From assembly GCF_037975245.1 (NCBI RefSeq), contig NC_092573.1:1546001-1610000 (forward strand): a stretch of 64,000 bases of DNA, read 5' to 3'. The notes below the pieces were generated by a model. It saw nothing but the letters and a program-made list of their open reading frames with translations, had not been told where the DNA came from and did no database searches. The DNA is from Apostichopus japonicus (Eukaryota; Echinodermata; Holothuroidea; Aspidochirotida; Stichopodidae). The translations under genes were made by a program, and so were the position numbers. Position 1 is the first letter of the stretch; each line of letters starts with the position of its first letter. Below, piece after piece: positions 35,776-47,725 of this stretch.

Positions 35776-38700
35776 CCTTATTCGTTTGCCCAAAGTGCCT
35801 TTTTCGCAGCCAACTTTGTTCAGGTCTGTGTATTTCGTAAGAACGACAACAGCCCAAATGGTGTTTTTGATGGGTCTATTTCATACCTGCTATACTTGAT
35901 GCCACATATTGAGAACAGGAAACCTTGTGGTGGAGTTCAAATACTATTTGGGATTGACAGGATTCACAGTGTTGAAACTTCTTTAGAAGACTTAACTTCC
36001 ACAAAAGCACAAGTTTTGCATCAAAATAACAAGCCACATTGCGTTCTGGTTATACCGGCTATTCAATACAGTCTTGTATTGCATTCGTTTGATTTCATAA
36101 AAAAAGAAAAAAAAAAGTGTTCAAAAAACCTTATTGTGAATGATTCATAGAACTTAATCAATAAATTTTTAATGATCAGTACAATATTTCTAACTTAAAT
36201 AAGTACCCTCACATAAGGGAGACAGCGGATATGCTGCAATTAATAAATTTTATTATAATTCCAAGAAATCCTGGAGCTGAAAGCTCTTGGTTTAAAGCTA
36301 TATTTCATCTAAAGCATTGAAACATCCACTTTTTATCATACCCACATGGTTATCAAACGAAATGTTGCAAAGATTTTATCTCATGCCCTTTAAAGCGTAT
36401 GCATAAGATTAACTTTTCATTTACTAGTTCTTCACGAATATTCAAGAGTAACCGAAGAGTATGCAGTATGAAAGGGTTGGTTTTTAAAAGGTCATCCGTA
36501 ACATTGCTCCCAACTATGCTAGAAAGCCAATTAATTTCTCAATTAATGGGTCGCCTATGTTCAGACTTTAATAAAGCATTATGGTCTATGTTCATAATCC
36601 TCAATGGCTGGGAAATAATGTTGAGGATCAGAGCCTTGTAGGAAAGTACTTTAGAAAACTAGCTGTTTCAGCAGTTTCTGAAATATCTCAGCGGTTCCCA
36701 CCTCCTCCCACCCCCGCCCCCCACTAATAGGTAGTACATAAAATGCAGCAATATACATCTTCAATGCCAAAATGTTGCCCAATCGTAGAGATTGAGCGAA
36801 TGAAATATCTTAATGTTAACATCACCTTTGTTCACTGACAAAGGAAGAGTCCTTGTTCAAACATGAATCAGATGCATGTGCAAGCAAAAAGTTTGACCTC
36901 AATAGGTAATATTGAAATAGAATTAAGCCTACACAGTGAATAAGATTTGTTGCACTCAGTATTGTTGATGGTTTCAGCTGCCAGAGAAGAAAATTAATGA
37001 CCATATAAGGTATTTGTTATAAAATGTGTTTCTGGAAATAATCTACGTATGTGTTATCTTCCAAAAACACTATCACAGCAAAGTGTGAAACCAATGCAGC
37101 AGAAAATTTAACTTGCATCAGATGAGTGAAGAAATTTCTACAGAATAATACTTAAAATTGTCGCAAGTTGATAAAAAACGACCCTCTTTGTATACTCAAA
37201 TGGGCTCAAAGTCCTGAGAGAGAAAAGAACAGCATGTAGCATTTTCTTATGCTGAGCACTGTGCAAATGAAGCTACTACCCTACACTACAGTAGGTAGAG
37301 AGGAGTGCTGCAGAAATAGTACTGAAATCCACTTTCATATTGAAAGTGTAGAATTGCTGATTCCAAACCAAATGATGATCTGGCAAGGAAAAAGAAGGCA
37401 ACATGATTAACCGGATTCCTCCGTGTAAAGTAAATTTTGGATGTGATGATGTGATTGGATGGGATATTTAAACAGTCAAGTGTATCTTGCTGAAGGTTGA
37501 ACCCATTGAAGTACCCCCTAACACCAACCGTGCACCCCTCGAAGTGCCTCCAAACACTGGGGAGGATTGAATGACAGATATTGAAGGGAATTGGGAAAGA
37601 AAGTTTATAAGAAGATGCTGATAAACTTCAAGCTTATCATCATAAAATGGGAAGTAAATTTGGTTTATAGTGTTACTATTTGCCACTGGGGATGAAATTC
37701 AAATCATAGAAGTCGTGGTATTTCATAAATTTTGCTTCATGTTTGATACAGTTTTCGTTTGCAACTATTTTAATGTGCGATACTATTCTATTTCAAAGTG
37801 TCAACAAAATTTGAGATACTTGAAGAGAATGTACAGTCCAAGATGCCGTTTTGGTGTACTTACAGTATCAATAAAATATTTTGAATAAATTTTGGTGCCA
37901 TTATTGGAGACTTTGCAGAAGGAATGTATTTTGAACTGTTAAAGGGGATGGTATAGTTGTGTTAAAAATTGAGGACTTGTTAAGGATCTATACATGTCAT
38001 CCTTCTATCAGACCACCAGAGTGCCATAACACATTCCAACTTAAAAAGTGAAATTTCATATTCCCTTTGCATCATCAAACATTAAAAGTTTCCCCTTCAA
38101 TCTATGGCATCCATCAAACTGTTTATTTTTCAGGAATGTGTATTGTTAATCTTCTTATATATTGAACATTATCACCATTTTAGACACTGTCAGATTAATC
38201 CAAGCACCCCTGTTGTGCATACTGTAGTTGAGAGGTTTACAGTCAACTTAAGGAGAGCTCTTAACTTAATGAAATTGAAAATGATGTCATTGGATTAAAA
38301 ATAATTGTCTATAATCATATCTCCTGGGACAGATTAAAGAAAGCTGTCAACATTGTTGTTTCAGCAATCTCTTTCAATTGTAAGTCTACAATGTAATTTT
38401 AGAATTATATGGAGGAGAGCCCTTTAAAAGCTTTAACAATACTAGTGGTTTTCCCTAACTTCTCTTTCTTTGAAAAACTAATTAAAACGCAAGGCCTTAA
38501 AAAGTCTCAAAACATTCATAATTTCTCTTCGCTTATCACTCGTGGATGAAAATTTATATTCTAAGAACTCTTCATATATTTTGAAAGAGACCTACTTTTC
38601 GGTTCATTTCATTTCTTAAGGAACGTTTTGCTGATGATACTTACAGGTACATCCACAAACTGTTTGAGATGTTCTGTTATGTTTCCCCTAAGCTTTTTTA

Positions 38701-39120
38701 AAAGCAGTATGAAAATGATGTTTCAATGTCAATTCTGATTAGCGCCCTCTTAATAGGTGTGCTGTGATGGTTGGTTGTCTGAATATGTGACACACTGTTA
38801 CATATGAAAGTGATGCAATACAATACCTTAAAGATGAAGTGTAATGGGGTTAAGATGAGTGGGGAACCCCATACTCGGGCAATTTGACCTCTCCGTAGTA
38901 GCTGTTGACCCCCCTCCTCAGGCTGTGAAATCAACATCCATGCCACGAATGAGATTCCTATTTCTTTTTTCTTATTGCTAAGAGCCCTGTTGCACACACT
39001 TTTTGATATTAGAGAAAGCAGTTTTTTTTTTTAAAGTTCCTTGCAGAGATTGAAGGAATCTATGCGATGGTGAATAGTGTGCTTGTGTGTGTACATACAG
39101 TCTGTGACAGCTGCTTAATA

Positions 39121-39440
39121 AACATGGTAACTCAAGAAAATCATTGCGGATTAACTTTATACTTGGTATGTGGATCGTGTTATCTAGTACAAGATCCCCA
39201 TTCTTTTCTATGAAGGTCAAAGGTCATTTTGAGGACAAAACAGAGTCTAAAACCTTGAAAACATGATAACTTACAAATAACACCTTGGTTGAACTTCATA
39301 CTTGGTATGTAGTTTCCCTTTGGTGCATATAAGAATCCTATGGGAATTGGTAGAGTTCAAAGGTTATTTGAGGTCAACAGAATGAAATGAAATTGAAAAC
39401 CTTGCAAAAAATGATAGCTTCCAAAGTAAAGCTCGGATGA
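39121..39440 (+). repeat. Family D periodic repeat, about three diverged units
   Basis: AACATG/GATAACT-type starts lie at 39121, 39259 and 39409. Between them run 'TTGAACTTCATACTTGGTAT', 'CCTATGGGAATTGG' and 'GGTCAAAGGTCATTTTGAGG' in fixed order. At 39214-39226 there is a perfect AGGTCA-A-AGGTCA. A single unit of the same family is at 35467. Confidence 0.65.
39214..39226 (+). promoter_or_regulatory. AGGTCA direct repeat with 1-bp spacer (DR1) inside family D
   Basis: AGGTCAAAGGTCA is the binding site type used by RXR heterodimers, HNF4 and COUP-TF receptors. It is only a sequence match and lies in a repeat within an intron. The equivalent positions in the other units are degenerate (GTTCAAAGGTTA near 39357). 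Confidence 0.3.
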
Positions 39441-41785
39441 ACTTCGTAAGTGACAGATAAGCAAAGTTCGCATTTTTGCTAGACCCTTTCTGGTCACTTG
39501 AACACACTATTAAATGGCCAACTCATTAAAATCTTGTTTTCAGTTTTACTGTTTAATGTTCTTATGCTAAATTTGGCAAGGAAACACCATGAATTCAACT
39601 GGCTTTCTGGTTTGCCTGCCTGTTCATTCATTACATATAATATTATAATATATAATATTAATATCTCTGACAATAAATGACACCAGCATGCATGATGCAA
39701 TCTGCCACTGTCTAATATGAAGAAGTCTCACCTGGTTTCATTCCTCATGATATCATTTCTACCCCCCCCCCCCTTAGATTTTGGACTTATTTTTTTTCCA
39801 TAAGGAAGAAATATGAAGTGTGCAAAATACAATTATGTATCTTTTAAAGTAACATATTTGTGGCTGAAAGAACTTTCTTTGTAGTAGAAGCTATCCCTTA
39901 GGCTTTAATACATTTAAACCAAAGTTATAATTCTGATATGTAATACAGAGTATATATGACACAGATGCTAGTGATAGTTTCTAGGAAAGTGATTGGAGAA
40001 AGGGTTGCAGCATAGAAAGACAATCAAAACATGAGCAATATATTGGAAGTCTCATGCCTGTTTTCAAAGAAATCAAAGCATCTTGATTGTACTAATCATG
40101 AATAAAACTAGATCTTCATTTCATTAACGCTGCAGTTTATTACATTCTACCCAAAGTACTTGTATTTAGCTATTGGTCACCAATTGATCTTAATCAATTT
40201 AGTTTTATTTTTTCGCTTCAATTCCCTACCTAATTACAGTAAAATTATGAAGGTATATTAAGACTTAGAAATTCATGCAGAAGAAACTAACTTTTTTCTT
40301 TTTTTATTAAATTTGTGGTTTGCAATAGCTTACAGCTACGTTGTACTTCTGGCAGTCACATGTTCATTCATGGCTACTAAAATGATTGAGCCCCTATCTA
40401 TCTCTTCAAAATGAGAATTTCCTGGCCTGCGGGCTTACGTGTGTTGTCAGTGAGTCATAAAGAGATGGATCGATACCGCAGTTTGCAGTAAATATTCCTG
40501 TATGCTGGATATTCCACATGCAGCTGTAGATTTTGTAATAGAAATTATGTTAAATTATTACACAGCATCCCCCCTCCTCCTCCTCCTCCTCCTCCTCCCC
40601 TCCCCCTACCTGTAAGTAGTGGTTGGCAGTGGGAGGATGGATGAGCAGTTTGCCCCTGTTGCCTGAAACTGGTAAAAGTCGGTCAGTAACCTCTATCCCA
40701 TAACTCATTCTCTCAAAGAAAAGGATATGATTTGCATTTATTAGTGTGGAAGCTGATCGATGTTGTTTTCCTTGAAATATCTTTTTACAATTGATACTGT
40801 ACAGCCACACATAATGTAGCTACTGATATGACATCAAGTCGAGACACATTACACATGCAGGGAAGGGAGGAGGGGGGGTGGGTGGATGACATGGCAAGAT
40901 GACATGGGCTACTAGTCATAAACCATGTTGAAAAGTTTGTGGGAAATCCAGCAGGTTAACATATTTCGTAATGTTAATGTACACACATGATAAGTGCAAT
41001 ATTTTCAATATCAGTTAATATGAAGCTGGAAAAGGTCATATTATCTGAAATGAAATTACACTTCTTTGCACATTAGCTGTTTATGCATTCATGCACGTAC
41101 ATTCATGTACATAATGTCAAATCTACATATTCAGAAGTCAAAACATATATGTAAAAAGGAGAGGTTTAAACTTGTTCAGCTGTAGAATTCTGTAAATATC
41201 AAACAACCATTGTTTAGGTTTGCTTTAGGATCAATGTCTGGTCATACAAGCTCGCATCTGATGAGAATTTGTGCCAGATTTTTGGCCACCCCACCCACAC
41301 ATGTTCGCTTGCGTTGTTTCCCATCATATGCAAATACATAATTACAAAACGTTCACATACTTCCTTCACAATGTTTATGGGAGTATGCAGACTCAAACTA
41401 AAATTGTCTCAATTCTTGGAATTTTTTTAAAATTTATAGTAAGTCCACACAGTTTTAATGTCAGAAAGCATGTTTTCTCCTTCCTGTTTGACCCTCTGAC
41501 GTATATATCATAATAAGGTAGGAGTAACAGTAAGAGAAATAAACTTTCCTCAGTTCTACTCTCTCATTCAAATCCAAGGAAAGCGCTGATATAACAAATA
41601 GCATCCGTCATTGATATGTTTTCCAATTTAACGCACATTTTTTATGTTGGATCCATTACTGCAGTAAAGGTCGACGTTGCCCAAAACTAGTGCAAGATTA
41701 TCCTATATTTGCTTTCGGGACTTTTACGGTATTGTCCGGTTTATCTAAAGGGTTCATTGGATCTGTTACATTACCATGCCATGTG

Positions 41786-41850
41786 TTATATAGCATGTAT
41801 ACTGTATATAGCGTATACTTATATAGCGTATATATTATATAGCGTATATG
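41786..41850. repeat. TATATAGCGTATA repeat
   Basis: Four or so variants of TATATAGC(G/A)TGTATA in tandem. Self-complementary words give cruciform potential. Confidence 0.8.
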
Positions 41851-42927
41851 CATCATACATAGTTGGCAATGTATTTACATCATAAGGTAAGGTTACCTGA
41901 ACTTTTAATACTAAAACATTTTGCTTAAACAGGATTTGAATTAGTGGTGGAGTTCCCTGGTTAACGGTTGCTCTGCAGGGGGCCAGTCAAATTAGCATAG
42001 TATGTTGCATACGGTGGGTGCAACCATCTATTATATCTTTGGTTCATTCAATACAACCCAGATAGCACCAAGGATAGGATTTCAAGAGAAAGTTGTTTAT
42101 ATTCAAGTAAATTACCTTTAATACAGAAATTGACTAGTGTTGTATTTTCCTGTGGATATCACAATATTGAAATGAGTCAAATAATAGTCTGTTTATGATT
42201 ATTATTTATCTCCCGGATGAATGTTTTATGACTAATCACCTGCTGGTTAAAAACGTGATTGTGATCCATAATTAGAACACATTTAGCTGGTTAGGTAGTA
42301 TAGTTGTTAAAAAAATTAAAATATACAGAGTTGTTAATCATTGTCAAAATTCAAACTAAATGCTTGTGTAAATGATGCACAGGATGTACACATCACAAAA
42401 CGATGAATGGGCACAAATTTCTGACAAAGAAGTTGTGCTGATATCAGGTTCTACTTTTTCAGAGTACCAGTCCAACAATGTCAAGACCTAGCACAGGTTC
42501 ACAGAGTTTTGGATCCCACTTTATGCACACAAAGAAAACGTAGCATTAATTCGTTTATAAAATATATATATCAGCATTTTAACTTTTGAAGACTTATTAA
42601 AACTGATTCAAACCTCAGTCAGAAGATAAAACCACAATTTGTTGCAAATTCAGTCAAGTGTCGAATTATTGACCTCAAGTACTAAATTTAATCAGCATTA
42701 AATCAGGTTTTAATCCTGAATTGACTGGTTTTGAGTCCCTAACTTTCTAGCTAAACGTTTCTGCATTCTTTTCAAATTTGTTTATAATTTTCCTCTCAAT
42801 TTTCTGTTTATATTGAGTTTAATACTTAACTACAAGGTAAAACCTGGTGTACGTTTGAATAGTAAAAGTCCAGTTCTGCGGTTGCACTAGTACAGCCATT
42901 TTAAGTGATGGAAGGATAAATATAAAA

Positions 42928-43020
42928 TTTACTTCGCTCGTGGCTTACCTGTCTCCTCACAACCTCAGCACTCTCGTTCTAGGGTGCATAAAATGAACTG
43001 GTACCCTTTTAACACTTTTT
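42928..43020 (+). repeat. Family A dispersed repeat
   Basis: TTACTTCGCTCGTGGCTTAC, CTGTCTCCTCACAACCTCAG, CACTCTCGTTCTA, AATGAACTGGTACCC and TTTTAACACTTTTT. The 3' part is lost. Confidence 0.78.
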
Positions 43021-43791
43021 GCAATTTTGCTGTTTGCACAATTTTGTTTATAGCTTGTTGTAGACATTAACTACTGTAGGTGCTACCTATGGATCATTCA
43101 TGCAATCAAAAATAAATCGAAAAGATTGAAGAAGTAAACTGAAAATAATGGCTTGAGTTTGATCAGTTGCAGTCCTATTGTAGGTGTGAAACTACTCAAC
43201 TGCTAAACCACACTTGTAAAACTTGTAACACCCACACATAGTTTGCTGGGAATAAGGTGGAGTACATCTTTTGGTACCCTTGGTTGTTGTAAACTCAAAG
43301 AAACAAACAAACAGAAACTTAAATGGCTGCCATATCAACACTTTTGTATATGATTTGCAAAGACATCTTTGATAGGGAATGACAAAACATTAGAAAGTTT
43401 TAATCCATCCCCTCCTGATTACTCATCCCAATACCCCCCCCTTCCCCTCCCTTATCACCCTTCCCTCCCCACAAAACCAAATCGTTGACTACCCCAATTT
43501 AATGATAGTGTGCATCAATCTTGTCTGACGTTGAAAATTTCCTCCAAGACTAAGTACTTGTTCAAATAAATATATTTCTGCCTTTATCATATATATTATT
43601 TTAAAACCCTAAACACACCTTTTCATTTAATCGACTATGGAATTCCTCTTGGGTATTCTTACATGTACATTCAATTGACTTTACATATTAACATATAAAT
43701 ATCTTTAATATTTGACTTAAATATAAATGATTGGAAAATCACTAACATTTACTATTATTTCTCTCTCTCTCTCGAATGATTTCTCTTTCAG

Positions 43792-44008
43792 TCCTGAAAT
43801 CCAAAGGAATGGATTAACATGCATTTACGACATGTCCGGATCATCACTTAATAACTTTGAACTCACTCTAAGCAAGAAACTTTTGGGCATCTTACGAGAC
43901 GGCTACCCGGCAAGACTGAAAGCAGTTTACGTAGTCACTCCACCCCTCTGGTTCAAAACAATGTACAAAATCCTGACCCCATTCCTGAAGGATAAAATAA
44001 GGGATAGG
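43792..44008 (+). CDS. PTPN9: PTPN9-like, fourth recognised coding exon (Sec14 lipid-binding core)
   Basis: 217 nt between TTTCAG and AGG|GTAAGT: one base completing the split Asn codon, then 72 codons ending ...FLKDKIRDR. It starts PEIQRNGLTCIYDMSGSSLN and includes the segment YPARLKAVYVVTPPLWFKTM. This is the Sec14/CRAL-TRIO core with the 'QRNGL..IYDM.GS...NFEL.L.KK' and 'PARLK.V..V..P.WF' patterns of vertebrate PTPN9, and it ends at the conserved 'LKDK(I/V)R(D/E)R'. The next segment of the family ends in an LP-x-x-LGG-type motif and is followed by the phosphatase domain. It was not found in the remaining 20 kb. The ATG upstream of the acceptor in the same frame is intronic and not a start. 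Confidence 0.94.
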
Positions 44009-44069
44009 GTAAGTTGAAACTTGAAAGCATCTTTTGGGTATTGTAGAAGGTATTTAATAGAATTTAGAT

Positions 44070-44237
44070 ATGGATGGTGTCAAAAAAAAGAGGGGGAGGG
44101 GGGAGTGGATTGTTCTACAAGTTGTCTTCAAAAAGATAAAGATGGACACTGCAAAAAGGAGGGAAGTTTCCGAAGTCACTGGTGGTGAGAATATTTTCGA
44201 CGTGATACCAGAAGAGAATGCAATATTTGTGCGGTAA
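44070..44237 (+). other. Unexplained 56-codon open frame just after the PTPN9-like exon
   Basis: An ATG at 44070 opens a frame to TAA at 44235-44237. Its second half reads like protein: MDTAKRREVSEVTGGENIFD and on to PEENAIFVR. It also meets a strong donor, GCG|GTAAGT, at 44233. A pyrimidine tract for an acceptor is missing, only about 60 bp separate it from the previous exon, and it does not match the next segment of PTPN9. Its nature is unknown and a chance frame is possible. Confidence 0.2.
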
Positions 44238-44970
44238 GTTTCAGGAATCACCTGCATGGAGAAAGCTGCTCAGTACAGTTTAAGGTTCCTTGTGGATGGT
44301 TGTTGTGTCAAACACAAGCATAGCTGAGGAAAAATAAATAGTGATGTAAGTTTGTTTTCTCTCTCTGTGCTTGTAGGGCACATATCATTCACATCCCATT
44401 GCTTAACCAACAGTCTAGCCAGTATATAGATGGTATTAGTTTAACCTAAGACAAAGTTTGCACACTCATTCTCTCTCTCTCTCTCTCTCTATCTCTCGAC
44501 CTCACTGCATTTCCTGGAACTCTCAAAATCTGAGTCAACGGGGGCGTCTGGCTAGAAGCCATACATGCTACCTTGAGATTTTTATCATCTCCAAGTGCCT
44601 CAAGTCCACCATACATGTACTAAAAAACAATAAGCACAAGGGAGCTAGAGGAAGAAACCTTTGGGGACCTCGATTCTTCCTTTCAGCATATTGCAATTTT
44701 CAAAAGATGACTTATTTTTAATGTCCATTAACTATCTCATTAGTTTTTTTTTCCTTCTACCCTGGGCTCCTTGTATTTGTTGAAGAACACACTTGTTATG
44801 TTAGCGAGACAGTGATGTTTTTATTTCCGGCTCTTCTTTGGTTATAAGGTTATAGAAACATTGGTAAAAATGTGTAGTAATGATACGTCTTTATTTCGAT
44901 ACAAGATTATATCGTAATCAACGGGGATCTCCCGCCATGTCCTAAACCAACAGATGGCATGGTTATATCC
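44238..44970 (+). other. Intron or intergenic DNA with a CT microsatellite
   Basis: (CT)n at 44470-44497. The 87-codon frame starting in the microsatellite has no support. No recognisable exon. Confidence 0.5.
44470..44497. repeat. (CT)n microsatellite
   Basis: About 14 CT units with one interruption. Confidence 0.95.
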
Positions 44971-44984
44971 TCTCTCTGAATCGC

Positions 44985-47720
44985 TTTGAGGAATCATTGA
45001 TGGACATTTGGATGTCTGAACAGCAAATTTGGTTGTCCGTGAAAATAACAATGGCCGATATGTACACTGTAGGAGAGATGTGTAGGTTAGGGAAGCCTCG
45101 CAAATCTAACCGCCATGTCCGGGCCGGTGGATTTTTCCGCGGCTATAATGAGCACAGCCACAAGCAGATAATGAGTCACACTTGAGTGCACACTCTCTCC
45201 AAACCACCCTCCACGCTTTACAGTTACATTCACAGCCGCGGTCAAGTTTTTACTAAGCCGATTTGAACACAATAGTGAGTTGAACAAAACATCATAGCTA
45301 AGTCTCAAGGTATTCAAACGTTTCAAAAAGATAGTATGTTTATACGCCGTATTTTATCCTACTGCAGAAGCAAAACTTCTGTGAAAAATAAGTAAGGAAA
45401 TGTGAATTTACACTGCAGGAATCTAAAATGCTATCTTTCTTATTTTCCCAGTCGGCCAAGTAGGAACAAAAAGTTTTGTTGCCTTTTGCAAGGACATTAA
45501 GTTTCCCGAATTTTTAAGATTTAAAAATCTAAAAAACTGAAATCACAATCTCACTTCTTGTACACGTGCACATAAGCGTGAACCAGAGCCTAACATACGG
45601 GATGACTTTAGAATAATCCTACTAAGTTGTAGAACAGGACCTAAACTACCTAGCTAGGTGAAAAAAAAATCGGTTGACTGTAGGGAATCTTTCGCACTCC
45701 AGCGAATCTGTACTTTTTTTAGCCAGCTAGATCGTAGACATCATGAGGATTGAACAAATGACGATAATTTCTTGTGAAAGAAATTAGAAATAAATGTGGA
45801 AAAAATGCGATTATCCTTTCTCCGTTTTAAGTGTAAATGTTATTCTAGCATTCCATGGTTAAGAAAGTTGAAAGAAATAAAGTTTATCAACTTCATTTAC
45901 TGACTTTTGAACTTCGTAAAAAAAAAACGTCTTTTACTATTCTGAAAATCTCTAGAGAAATTAGCAATTGTGTGCGAACAGTAAGTTGGTGCACCTTTCA
46001 AATTTTACGAAAGATCGAGCAAAATACTTTCGAAAAATTCACGCGAAACTGGCATATCGTGCTAAATGCAACTAATGTCATGTAGACAAGGCTCTAGTAC
46101 ACCCATTTATGAATAAACCATACGACCACATCTGGCGGGGGAAAAAGAAAGTATTTTCTAGAATTTCCACCAAAATAAAAAAAACGAAAAATTAATATCC
46201 TACCATAGTTAAGTGTATAGTAAATAGCCTAACCACTTCGCCGGTTACGGATCTCACGTAACAACAAAAAACACAACCAATTGTATTTTGCGAAGTTGAA
46301 GTTTTCTACAAGGACATGGAAACAATATTTAGCATTCAGTTAATCATGCCAAGTGGCATAAAACATGGGATTAAAATTTTTACTTTCATAAAGATAGCCA
46401 TACTGTAGCTATTGGGGCCTTGATATCGTGCTATGTCTGTATGGTATAGACTCGTGTATCATGGGGAATAGAATGTTTTGTTCATGCGGAGGAGTCGGTT
46501 GGCTTGAGGTGTGTTTTACTTACCTTAATGTTACGGGATATATACTTTTCTTGAACGTCTAAGATAATATTTCGCATAACTTTACCGATCCTTTACTGAC
46601 TTACTTAATTCTAGAGTGGAGCCAAAATAGATTACTCCATGAAAAGTTTTTTGGAAACGTGCCAAAAATTTTTACAAACAGGTGTTAGAAAATTGGGAAA
46701 ATTCGCAGCCCATGTACAGTATGCCTACGATGATATTTAAGTAGGGGTAAACACTGCAGTTGTAAACTGATGTACGTATAGTAAAATTTTCACCGAATAG
46801 TAACTTATATCTCTAACCACATGGCAGCCTAACACACTAAGTCAATGGGAAAATCAAGTCTTCTTCCATCTGTTTATTCGTTGAATTTGTGTCGCAGTTA
46901 GCTTCAGAGATCAACGTTACGGTCGATGTTCTCTCTTTAACATACATATGTGGCATAGCTTAACTATTGTTTTGTTTAAATTCTGGTTTGTCAATATGGG
47001 TTTTCTGAAGTTCTTGGGGGCATATATTTAATGCAATGGCTGATTCAGTTTTTAATCCATAGTTACGTACCACTCGTTGAACAAGGCTCATAATGTATAG
47101 GTCCAGGTAAAGGCTGCTTTTATCGAACTTTCGAGTAGCGGAGTTTCACAATTGTTCCTAAGAGACCCAAGAAATTTTATTTGTGAGGTTTGATAACGTG
47201 GAAGATTTGCAAGAATTATATAAAGTACTGAATCTCGGACATTTGGTAGTGGCGGATTTTAGTGTATAAGTCACTTTGCAACATAAACTACCGCTCTATT
47301 GACTGTCAAAACCGCAAAAGTTAATCCGGTCACTTGGCCAAGTTTGCTCATTGTTTGTGAAGAATAACCAGCCTTGTGTTGTCAGGGCGCTGTGCTCATT
47401 ACTCCGGCTGGCAACCAGCGTGTGTGCATTCAACCATGGGACCAATATGCACATGCATAATGAGCAAGGGGTGCGAGATTTCCGCCGGCCCGGAACCGGC
47501 GGTTAGATTTGCGAGGCTTCCCTTAGTGATAAGTGGAAAAGCACAAATTCAAAGGAGCGATACCAATCTATCTTTTTTCTATTTTGGGGTATTTAGTTGC
47601 AGTGCAACCTCAATTTCACAACTGGCTGGCTGCCGGACAACCTCAACAGCCAATTTTGGTTGTCCGAACAGAAAGTTGGTCGTCTCAAACGACCGGACTA
47701 ACATCACAAATTTGCCCTGA
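44985..47720. mobile_element. Second family B copy, split by a nested transposon
   Basis: The left part (to 45089) has GTCTGAACAGCAAATTTGG and TGTACACTGTAGGAGAGATG, matching GTCAAAACAGCAAATTTAT and TGTATAATGTAGGAGATATG in the intact copy at 24006. The right part (from 47523) continues in the same order: ATTTTGGGGTATTTAGTTGC, TGCCGGACAACCTCAACAGC, a GGTCGT...ACGACC hairpin, and the CAAATTTGCCCTG end. The far left terminus (CAGGGC) is missing. The 114-codon open frame here (47376-47720) spans the nested element's inverted repeat and family B sequence and is not a gene. Confidence 0.7.
45090..47522. mobile_element. Nested non-autonomous DNA transposon, PIF/Harbinger-like (2433 bp)
   Basis: The left end starts GGGAAGCCTCGCAAATCTAA. 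The right end is its exact reverse complement for 25 bases, and similarity continues to about 47 bases (CCGGGCCGG block). TTA precedes the left end (45087-45089) and follows the right end (47523-47525), as in the TWA target duplication of PIF/Harbinger elements. The interior holds no frame longer than 76 codons and no transposase I can recognise, so it is a non-autonomous or decayed copy. Superfamily assignment rests on the 3-bp duplication alone. Confidence 0.7.
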
Positions 47721-47725
47721 CTGTA

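Larger units (their letters stand above)
34580..43791 (+). other. PTPN9-like intron, 9.2 kb
   Basis: Phase-2 intron from GTGAGT to a CTCTCTCTCT tract and TTTCAG. It holds family A copies (34605, 35645, 42928), family D repeats (35467, 39121), an AT repeat at 41786 and C-rich stretches. The open frames of 60-99 codons inside have no splice context. I see no other gene. Confidence 0.8.

Noticed and set aside
43727-43791. ATG start for the open frame that contains the fourth PTPN9-like exon
   Set aside because: This part is intron: a CT tract and TTTCAG acceptor precede 43792, and the upstream exon joins in matching phase.
47376-47720. 114-codon open frame
   Set aside because: It spans the right terminal inverted repeat of the nested transposon and the family B end. 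The same peptide piece appears in antisense at the left inverted repeat.
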